A stretch of 8,223 nucleotides of DNA, taken from contig RKSI01000198.1 in NCBI GenBank assembly GCA_007570905.1, positions 1 through 8,223 on the forward strand. The letters run 5' to 3'. The first letter of the stretch is position 1. Each line of letters begins with the position of its first letter. The translations under genes were made by a program, and so were the position numbers. Shown here piece after piece: positions 1-5,097 of this stretch. The notes under the pieces are model-generated. The model was not told the origin of the DNA, searched no databases, and saw only the letters and a program-made list of their open reading frames with translations. The stretch is from Gammaproteobacteria bacterium (GTDB taxonomy: Bacteria > Pseudomonadota > Gammaproteobacteria > Poriferisulfidales > Oxydemutatoraceae).

Positions 1-299
1 GGCATAATCAATATCATCCGGTAACCCTTGATGGCGGCGGCCATCGCCAGCGCGATGCCGGTGTTTCCGCTGGTCGCCTCAATCAGCGTGTCGCCGGGGC
101 GGATGTCGCCGCGGCTTTCGGCGGCGGCGATCATGTTGAATGCCGGGCGGTCCTTGACCGAACCCGCCGGGTTGTCGCCCTCGAGTTTCACCAGCACCTC
201 GCTGCCGCTGCCGGCGGCCATGCGCTGCAAGCGCACCAGCGGCGTGTTGCCGATGCAGTCGGCGATGGTCGGGGCGGCGGTGGCGGGTGTGTTGTTCAT
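1..299 (-). CDS. cysM: Cysteine synthase B (O-acetylserine sulfhydrylase B), 5' part only
   Basis: This is the N-terminal 99 codons of a PLP-dependent enzyme that makes cysteine (or S-sulfocysteine) from O-acetylserine and sulfide or thiosulfate in the cytoplasm. The rest lies beyond the left edge. Residues 42-53 read DNPAGSVKDRPA, holding the PLP-binding lysine K49. The DRPA form is typical of CysM, whereas CysK has DRIA. Residues 76-81, TSGNTG, form the loop that binds the substrate carboxylate. I chose the ATG at 299 because a GGAG lies nine bases upstream. An in-frame ATG at 323 would add eight residues (MQGLELPQ) but has no good ribosome binding site. The gene follows acpS by 33 bp on the same strand and is probably the distal member of the operon. 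The family call is firm, the start less so. Confidence 0.93.
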   Translation of the reverse strand, partial: MNNTPATAAPTIADCIGNTPLVRLQRMAAGSGSEVLVKLEGDNPAGSVKDRPAFNMIAAAESRGDIRPGDTLIEATSGNTGIALAMAAAIKGYRMILIM

Positions 300-332
300 C
301 TGCGGCAACTCCAAGCCCTGCATTTTACCCGT

Positions 333-704
333 TCAGCCGCCGCCTGCGTCATCAAAGGCGGTGGCGTGGGCGACGGCGTAGCGGCGTTCCGCCGAGACGC
401 TGACGGCGACGCTGTGCCGGTCAAAGCCGGGCGGCAGCACCGCAAACGGGCGGCCCGCGCCGTCGCGCCCGACGAGTATGCGCGACGGGTGCAGGCCCTG
501 TGCAAAGCCGCTCCCCAGCGCCTTGGCGACGGCCTCTTTCAGCGCGAACTGGCGCGCCAGGAACGCCGCCGGGTCGCGCTGCCTGTCGTAAAGCGCGCGC
601 TCGCGCGGATGCAGCACCTTTGCCGGGAAGCGCGACGGGTGGCGGCGCAGCACGCGCCGCACGCGCTCGACCTCGACGATGTCAATGCCGACGCCGCGTA
701 TCAT
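333..704 (-). CDS. acpS: Holo-[acyl-carrier-protein] synthase
   Basis: AcpS transfers 4'-phosphopantetheine from coenzyme A to a serine of apo-ACP, activating it for fatty acid synthesis in the cytoplasm. The protein has 123 residues; E. coli AcpS has 126. Near the N-terminus GIDIVEVERV holds the metal-binding aspartate D8, and FALKEAVAKALG holds E57 of the conserved KEA motif. The C-terminal SAERRYAVA (about residues 104-112) resembles the E. coli ADERHYACA rather than the SLSH form of many other bacteria. The ATG at 704 overlaps the pdxJ stop as ATGA, and a GGGGGAA stretch six bases upstream can serve as the ribosome binding site. The frame stays open upstream to 761, but that stretch has no family similarity and overlaps pdxJ. 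The order pdxJ-acpS is that of E. coli. Confidence 0.96.
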   Translation of the reverse strand: MIRGVGIDIVEVERVRRVLRRHPSRFPAKVLHPRERALYDRQRDPAAFLARQFALKEAVAKALGSGFAQGLHPSRILVGRDGAGRPFAVLPPGFDRHSVAVSVSAERRYAVAHATAFDDAGGG

Positions 705-1435
705 CCGCCGTTCCCCCGCATCGCGGCGCGCATCCGGCGCACCGCCTCTTCCAGCCCGCAAAACACCGCGTCGGCGACGATGGAGTGGCCGATGTTCAGT
801 TCGGCGACGGCGGCGATGGCGGCGATGGCGCGCACATTGCCGCGGTGCAGGCCGTGACCGGCGTTGGGCTGCAAGCCGGCGCTCGCGGCGTGGGCGGCGG
901 CGGCCTCGATGCGGCGCAACTGCCGTCGTTGCCCGCCGCCTTCGGCCAGCGCGTATTCGCCGGTGTGCAATTCAACGATGGGCGCGCCGAGCGCGGCGGC
1001 GCGGTCGATGACCTGCGGCGCAGGCTCGATGAACAGCGACACCAGAACGCCGGCCTCGCCCAGCGCCGCGCAGATGTCGCCGATTCTGCCGGCGTGCGCC
1101 GCCACATCCAGGCCGCCTTCGGTCGTCAGTTCCTCGCGCTTTTCCGGCACCAGGCAGCAGTAGTCGGGCCGCACATCCAGCGCGATGTTCAGCATTTCAT
1201 CCGTCGGCGCCATTTCCAGGTTCAGGTGCGTCGTAATCTTCTCGCGCGCGGCATAAACATCGGCGTCCTGGACATGGCGGCGGTCTTCGCGCAGGTGCAT
1301 CGTGACGCCGTCGGCGCCGGCGCGCTCGACGGCCTCAATCGCGCCGGCAAAGTCCGGGTACGGCGTGCGCCGCGCCTGGCGCAGCGTCGCTACATGGTCA
1401 ATGTTGACGCCGAGGGTGGTCGTGTATTGTTTCAT
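701..1435 (-). CDS. pdxJ: Pyridoxine 5'-phosphate synthase
   Basis: PdxJ condenses 1-deoxy-D-xylulose 5-phosphate with 3-amino-1-hydroxyacetone 1-phosphate to form pyridoxine 5'-phosphate, the last ring-forming step of the DXP-dependent vitamin B6 pathway. The 244-residue protein is a complete TIM barrel. It shows LGVNIDHVATLRQAR at residues 8-22, HLREDRRH at 47-54 (active-site histidine and phosphate-binding arginines), LNLEMA with catalytic-type E74, CLVPEKREELTTEGGLDV at 94-111, ELHTG at 155-159, NAGHGL with H194, and ELNIGH at 212-217. All match the E. coli enzyme. The ATG at 1435 gives the normal N-terminus, but no clear Shine-Dalgarno precedes it. The gap to recO is 42 bp. The stop overlaps the acpS start by four bases, so the two are probably translationally coupled. 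Confidence 0.98.
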   Translation of the reverse strand: MKQYTTTLGVNIDHVATLRQARRTPYPDFAGAIEAVERAGADGVTMHLREDRRHVQDADVYAAREKITTHLNLEMAPTDEMLNIALDVRPDYCCLVPEKREELTTEGGLDVAAHAGRIGDICAALGEAGVLVSLFIEPAPQVIDRAAALGAPIVELHTGEYALAEGGGQRRQLRRIEAAAAHAASAGLQPNAGHGLHRGNVRAIAAIAAVAELNIGHSIVADAVFCGLEEAVRRMRAAMRGNGG

Positions 1436-1477
1436 CGTTTCGCGCCGCGCCGGCAGTGTTCATCTCGCGTTGCGCGC

Positions 1478-2197
1478 TCAGGCAAGGTGTTTCAGATAAT
1501 CAAAAATTTGCCGCGCCTGCAAGTTGCCGTGCAGGTGGTGGTCTATCACCGCGCGCAGCAGGCGTTTGCTTTCGGGCAGGATTTCATCCCGCCACTGGCG
1601 CGGCTCGCCGCGCAGCGCAATCAGCGTCTCGCCGCGGTACACCGCGCGCCCGGCGGCGGCGCGCGCGCGTTCCGGGCCGTCGCCGGGGCGGTAATGGTAG
1701 TCTTCGTCCGCGGTGACTGGCTTCAGCGTGTCGTGTTCGTGTTCCAGTTGCAGGCCGTTGCCGGTCAGGTCGAGCAGGCGCAGTTCAAAGTGGCGCAGCG
1801 CGCGCTCGGTCTCGTCCGGCGGCGCGTCGGTGGCGGCGGCGAGCGCTTGCAGGCACTCGCGGTAAAGGTCAAACAGCCGCCGCGACGGGCTGGCCGACGG
1901 CGTCAGCCGCGCCACCAGTTCGTTGACATACATGCCGACCATGCGGCGGCGGGTGTCGGCCAGCAGGCCGGCGCCTTCGGGTTCAAAGTGGCGCAGGTTC
2001 AGCAGACTGCCGCGCCCGCTGCATGTCAGGCGCGCCGGGATGAAGGGTTGCAGCGTCTTGCCGATGAGTTTGGACGACAGCCGCGCGACGACCGTGATGC
2101 GCCCGTGCGCCGGCGTCAGGAATTGCACCAGGCTGCTGTTGTCGCGGTACGGGCGCTTGTGAATCACGAACGCCGGTTCCGCCTCAAAGACGAGCAT
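1478..2197 (-). CDS. recO: DNA repair protein RecO
   Basis: RecO works with RecR (and RecF) to load RecA onto SSB-coated single-stranded DNA at gaps, and it also anneals complementary strands. The protein has 239 residues; E. coli RecO has 242. The N-terminal OB-fold, about residues 7-80, begins with EPAFVIHKRPYRDNSSLVQF and runs through HGRITVVAR and LQPF. The helical domain follows, with YVNELVARL at residues 90-98 and RHFELRLLDLTGNGL at about 135-149. The four-cysteine zinc site of many RecO proteins is absent, as in the E. coli type. The ATG at 2197 lies 14 bp after the era stop with only a weak GGGG-like ribosome binding site, which suggests coupling to era. The order era-recO-pdxJ supports the call. 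Confidence 0.94.
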   Translation of the reverse strand: MLVFEAEPAFVIHKRPYRDNSSLVQFLTPAHGRITVVARLSSKLIGKTLQPFIPARLTCSGRGSLLNLRHFEPEGAGLLADTRRRMVGMYVNELVARLTPSASPSRRLFDLYRECLQALAAATDAPPDETERALRHFELRLLDLTGNGLQLEHEHDTLKPVTADEDYHYRPGDGPERARAAAGRAVYRGETLIALRGEPRQWRDEILPESKRLLRAVIDHHLHGNLQARQIFDYLKHLA

Positions 2198-2211
2198 GAC
2201 GAGGCGCCCCG

Positions 2212-3138
2212 CTATCCCATGTATTCGCGCAGGATGGCCGGGTCGCGCTGCCAGTGCGGCCTGACCTCCACCGTCAGTTTCAGAAACACGCGCTTGCCGA
2301 AGACGCGCTCCAGTTCCAGCCGCGCCAGTGTTCCGATTTGTTTCAGTTGCGCGCCGCCGGCGCCGATGACGATGCGGCGCTGGCCCGGTTTGCCGACCAT
2401 CAGCGCCGCGCCGATGCGCAGCAGCGACGGCCCGTCCTCAAACGACCGCAGCGCGACATGCGTGTTGTACGGCAGTTCCTGGCGCAGCACTTCCATGACC
2501 TTGCCGCGTATCAACTCGCAGGCGGTGAAGCCCGGGCCGCGGTCGCTGTCGCAGTCGCGCGGGAACAGGAAGTCGGCCTCGGGCAGCGCTGCGGCCAGTT
2601 CCGCCGTCAGGCGTTCAACGCCCTCGCCGGTCAGCGCCGACACCGGCACTATCCGGGCGCAGCCGCGTTCTTCGGAAAACTCCCTGATAACCGGCAGCAA
2701 CCGCTCTTTTTTCTTCACCAAATCCACCTTGCTGAGCACCAGCACGACGGTGCGGCCCGATTCGCGCGCCAATCCGAGCACCGCCTCGTCGCCGCGGCTC
2801 CAGCCGAGCGCCGGCGACACCAGCGCCACCAAATCCACTTCCGCCAGCGCGTTGCGCGCGTTTTTGTTCAGCACGCGGTCCATCAGGCCGCGGCCGCCGC
2901 GGTACAGGCCCGGCGTGTCAATAAAGACCATCTGGAAATCGTCGCCGCTCAGGATGCCGCGCACATTGCGCCGCGTCGTCTGCGGCTTGTGCGTAACCGA
3001 CGACAGGCGCCGCCCTACCAGGCGGTTGAACAGCGTGGATTTGCCGGCGTTGGGCTTGCCGACCAGCGCGACCGTGCCGCAGCGCGTCGGCGCGCAATCA
3101 ATCGCCGCGGCGGTCACCGGCATCGCCACGGCCATCAT
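2212..3138 (-). CDS. era: Ribosome-assembly GTPase Era
   Basis: Era is an essential GTPase with a KH domain. It binds the 3' end of 16S rRNA and helps mature the 30S subunit. The protein has 308 residues; E. coli Era has 301. The G1 loop is GKPNAGKST at residues 27-35, G2 is the TTRRN segment at 54-58, G3 is DTPG at 74-77, G4 is SKVD at 136-139 (usually NKVD), and G5 is SAL at 167-169. The FTACELIRGKV and LRQELPY segments (204-224) lead into the KH domain, whose GXXG loop is GAGG at 259-262. The start is the first of two adjacent ATG codons at 3138; it overlaps the rnc stop as ATGA. The frame is open further upstream inside rnc, but that extension has no Era similarity. The G1 valine-to-alanine change is a common type of variation and should not impair GTP binding. 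Confidence 0.97.
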   Translation of the reverse strand: MMAVAMPVTAAAIDCAPTRCGTVALVGKPNAGKSTLFNRLVGRRLSSVTHKPQTTRRNVRGILSGDDFQMVFIDTPGLYRGGRGLMDRVLNKNARNALAEVDLVALVSPALGWSRGDEAVLGLARESGRTVVLVLSKVDLVKKKERLLPVIREFSEERGCARIVPVSALTGEGVERLTAELAAALPEADFLFPRDCDSDRGPGFTACELIRGKVMEVLRQELPYNTHVALRSFEDGPSLLRIGAALMVGKPGQRRIVIGAGGAQLKQIGTLARLELERVFGKRVFLKLTVEVRPHWQRDPAILREYMG

Positions 3139-3806
3139 CGGCCATCGTCGGCAATCCGCCGCAGCGCGGATGCGGCGGCGTCTTGTTCGGCCTTGCGCTT
3201 TGACGCGCCCTCGCCGCGCGCCGCGACGCCGAGTCCCGGCAGTGTGCACGAAACGCGGAAGACCCTGCTGTCGCCGCGCCCGTCCTCCGCGACCACTTGA
3301 TACACCGGCAGTTGCGCGCCGCGCGCCTGCGCGTATTCCTGCAGGCGGCTTTTGGCGTCCTGCAATTGCCCGGCGGGCGCCGGCGACGACAGTTGCTCGC
3401 CGAAGACGGCGGCGATGAAACCGCGCGCGGCGCGCAGGCCCTCGCACAGATACAGCGCGCCGACGACGGCCTCGAACGCGTCGGCAAGAATGGACTCGCG
3501 CGCGGCGCCGCCGCTCTTGACCTCGCCCGGCCCCAGCACCAGGTTGTCGCCGAGGCGCCACAGGCGCGCGATGGCCGACAGCGTCTCGCGGCGCACGAGG
3601 CGGGCGCGCAGTTTGCTGAGGGCGCCCTCGTCGGCGTCGGGAAAGCGCTGGTAAAGCGTCTCGGTGATGACCAGTTGCAGCACCGCGTCGCCGAGAAACT
3701 CAAGGCGTTCGTTGTGGCCGCCGCCGGCGCTGCGGTGCGTGACGGCGCGGCGGAACAGCGGCTGCTCGAGAAAACCCGGTTTCAGCAGATCTTCGAGCGC
3801 CGGCAT
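3135..3806 (-). CDS. rnc: Ribonuclease III
   Basis: RNase III cuts double-stranded RNA. It separates 16S and 23S precursors from the primary rRNA transcript and trims many mRNAs. The protein has 223 residues; E. coli has 226. The catalytic domain carries the signature NERLEFLGDAVL at residues 32-43 (E36, D40) and ESILADAFEAVVGALYL at 104-120 (D109, E112), which supply the metal ligands matching E. coli E41, D45, D114 and E117. The C-terminal dsRNA-binding domain runs from DAKSRLQEYAQ at residue 150 to ASKRKAEQDAAASAL at 201-215. The ATG directly follows the lepB stop (TAAATG) with no Shine-Dalgarno sequence, so translation probably depends on lepB. There is no room before rnc for a separate leader of the kind E. 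coli uses for RNase III autoregulation. Confidence 0.98.
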   Translation of the reverse strand: MPALEDLLKPGFLEQPLFRRAVTHRSAGGGHNERLEFLGDAVLQLVITETLYQRFPDADEGALSKLRARLVRRETLSAIARLWRLGDNLVLGPGEVKSGGAARESILADAFEAVVGALYLCEGLRAARGFIAAVFGEQLSSPAPAGQLQDAKSRLQEYAQARGAQLPVYQVVAEDGRGDSRVFRVSCTLPGLGVAARGEGASKRKAEQDAAASALRRIADDGR

Positions 3807-4592
3807 TTAGCGGATGACCGTGCCGATGCGCGACAAATCAAAGCGGCCCGCGCCGTAGTCCCAGTGCATCCAGATCAGGAACGCCCTGCCGACGAGGTTG
3901 GCCTCGGGAACAAAGCCCCAGGCGCGGCTGTCGTTGCTGTTGTCGCGGTTGTCGCCCATCACGAAATAATGGCCGGGCGGCACGCGCCACTGGCCCATCG
4001 GCTGGCTCACCGACGGCGCCAGCAGGATGTCGTGCGCGGCGCCCGGCAGCGATTCGCTCTTGCGCTGCATCTCAATCGGCAGCATCTCCGAAAACACGCC
4101 GATGTCTTCGCGCCCGTTCTGCTCGATGACCTGGCCGTTGATCTGCAGTTGCTTGTCGCGGTAGATGATGTGGTCGCCAGGCATGCCGACGATGCGCTTG
4201 ATATAGTCCTGGCTGGCGTCGCGCGGGTAGCGGAACACCGCGACATCGCCGGTGCGCGGCGCGCCGACGGGCACAATCTTGTCGTGCAGAACCGGCAGTT
4301 TCAGGCCGTAGGCGTATTTGTTGACGAGGATGAAGTCGCCGATTTCCAGCGTCGGCAACATCGAGCCGGACGGAATCCGGAACGGCTCGACGATGAAACT
4401 CCGCAGCAGCAGGACTATCAGCAGTATCGGAAAGAACGACCGCGCGCCATCCACCACCCAGCCGAGACGCGCCGGCTTTTCCGGCGCGTCGCCGCCTTCC
4501 TGTGCGCGGCCTGCGAACAGGCGCGCGGCGAGCACCACCAGCCCGGTGACCAATGTCCCGAGCACCAGAAAAAATTCAAGGTCAAAATCCAT
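3807..4592 (-). CDS. lepB: Signal peptidase I
   Basis: LepB is the inner-membrane peptidase that removes signal peptides from Sec- and Tat-exported proteins on the periplasmic side. The protein has 261 residues, shorter than the 324 of E. coli but close to many proteobacterial homologues. It has two N-terminal membrane segments (about residues 7-28 and 52-68). Then come IPSGSMLPTL with nucleophile S77, DYIKRIVGMPGD with general base K132, and GDNRDNSNDSRAWGFVP at 213-229. The ATG at 4592 puts the first membrane segment at the usual distance from the start. The upstream sequence is TTGTTTTTGCGCGCGCG with no Shine-Dalgarno, and the 5S rRNA gene ends only 18 nt before it. In E. coli lepA precedes lepB; here it does not. 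Confidence 0.97.
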   Translation of the reverse strand: MDFDLEFFLVLGTLVTGLVVLAARLFAGRAQEGGDAPEKPARLGWVVDGARSFFPILLIVLLLRSFIVEPFRIPSGSMLPTLEIGDFILVNKYAYGLKLPVLHDKIVPVGAPRTGDVAVFRYPRDASQDYIKRIVGMPGDHIIYRDKQLQINGQVIEQNGREDIGVFSEMLPIEMQRKSESLPGAAHDILLAPSVSQPMGQWRVPPGHYFVMGDNRDNSNDSRAWGFVPEANLVGRAFLIWMHWDYGAGRFDLSRIGTVIR

Positions 4593-4610
4593 CGCGCGCG
4601 CGCAAAAACA

Positions 4611-4730
4611 ATGCCTGGCGGTGTCCTACTCTCACACGGGGAGGCCCCGTACTACCATCGGCGATGCGCCGTTTCACTTCCGAGTTCGGAATGGGATCGG
4701 GTGGTACCAGCACTCTATGGCCGCCAGGCA
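4611..4730 (-). rRNA. rrf: 5S ribosomal RNA, solitary gene
   Basis: The reverse complement of this stretch is a complete 120-nt 5S rRNA that starts TGCCTGGCGG and ends CCGCCAGGCAT, the same ends as E. coli 5S. The two ends form a perfect 10-bp terminal helix. Conserved internal segments are present: CCATTCCGAACTCGGAAGTGAAAC, given here as CCATTCCGAACTCGG and GAAGTGAAAC, then CGCCGATGGTAGT and GAGAGTAGGACACCGCC. There is no 23S rRNA upstream: on the same strand the neighbours are a possible micro-ORF and then a TonB receptor. lepB follows after 18 nt. The gene is therefore detached from any 16S-23S operon within this window. I see no base change that would suggest a pseudogene. Confidence 0.97.
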
Positions 4731-4740
4731 AACCGGTTGT

Positions 4741-4758
4741 CGCGCGGTTCAGCGCGCG
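4741..4758 (-). other. GC hairpin and palindrome just before the 5S 5' end
   Basis: In the transcript, CGCGCG (4758-4753) can pair with CGCGCG (4746-4741) around a six-base loop that holds the UGA stop of the micro-ORF. The eight-base palindrome AACCGGTT follows at 4738-4731 and touches the mature 5S 5' end. No U-run follows the hairpin, so it does not look like a terminator. It could be a processing signal for the 5S precursor, but that is inference. Confidence 0.35.
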
Positions 4759-4841
4759 GTGGCAATCAGGTAATCCAGAAAACCCAATATGGCGAAAAAG
4801 ATAATCGGCGAGATTATGTTTTCCAGCGGTACTTTCATCAT
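4749..4841 (-). CDS. Possible 30-residue single-pass membrane micro-protein
   Basis: I do not recognise this protein. A start at the first of two adjacent ATG codons (4841) gives 30 residues beginning MMKVPLENII. A hydrophobic stretch follows at about residues 9-27 (IISPIIFFAILGF, then DYLIA), and it ends in ATAR. One acidic residue (D23) sits inside the hydrophobic part. It lies about 30 nt downstream of a near-consensus promoter and 18 bp before the 5S gene on the same strand. Its base composition is clearly less GC-rich than its neighbours, partly because of Ile and Phe codons. The ribosome binding site is weak (a GAG ten bases upstream). Its size and shape resemble small accessory subunits such as KdpF or CydX, but none of their partner genes is here. 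It could also be a non-coding spacer that happens to read well. Confidence 0.45.
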   Translation of the reverse strand: MMKVPLENIISPIIFFAILGFLDYLIATAR

Positions 4842-4878
4842 GGCTGCAAGTCTCACAAGTGGTTTGTCGGAAACGCCG

Positions 4879-4907
4879 ATTATAACGGGCGCCGGCGCCG
4901 ATTGCAA
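4879..4907 (-). promoter_or_regulatory. Sigma70 promoter for micro-ORF, 5S rRNA and probably lepB operon
   Basis: On the minus strand a -35 box TTGCAA (4907-4902) and a -10 box TATAAT (4884-4879) are separated by exactly 17 bp. The expected start of transcription is about 4872. The bases after the -10 box are CGGCG, a GC-rich discriminator of the type seen in stringently controlled rRNA promoters. It is the only convincing promoter between the TonB receptor and lepB, so it probably drives the 5S gene and, by read-through, the genes behind it. Confidence 0.75.
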
Positions 4908-5097
4908 GCGCGGCGCGGTGCGGCGGGCGGCGGCGCCGCCAACCCGGTGCAGAGGCGGGTGATGCAGCCGGTCAGTCCGGTCGCCGCTGTCGCAGGCGGC
5001 GCGAAGAGGCCGCCGCGTGCTGTGGCGGCGTTGTCAAAGGTCTGTCGTGCGCCGGAGCGAACCGCCCCTGCGCGCGGCAGCGCGAATGTGCGGGCAT
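4908..5097 (-). other. Intergenic region downstream of the TonB receptor
   Basis: This roughly 190-bp GC-rich stretch separates the receptor stop from the promoter at 4907. A GCCGCC / GGCGGC inverted repeat (5029-5024 and 5014-5009, loop nine bases) followed by CTCTT could be a weak terminator for the receptor gene, but there is no real U-run. A second self-complementary stretch, GGCGGCGCCGCC, lies near 4930-4940. An open frame across 4880-5125 is rich in Ala, Arg and Pro and starts inside the receptor gene, so I do not call it. Confidence 0.3.

Noticed and set aside
705..761. N-terminal extension of AcpS
   Set aside because: It overlaps pdxJ, lacks family similarity, and the ATG at 704 has both a ribosome binding site and the expected N-terminus.
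500..3418. A 972-codon open frame on the plus strand
   Set aside because: It runs antisense through acpS, pdxJ, recO, era and rnc, is rich in Arg and Ala, and has no recognisable domain. High GC content keeps antisense frames open.
3139..3561. N-terminal extension of Era by 141 codons
   Set aside because: It lies in the shadow of rnc and is Arg/Ala-rich; the ATG at 3138 gives the normal family length.
4731..4860. Remnant of 23S rRNA upstream of the 5S gene
   Set aside because: The stretch shows no recognisable 23S 3' end and instead carries a promoter and a possible micro-ORF.
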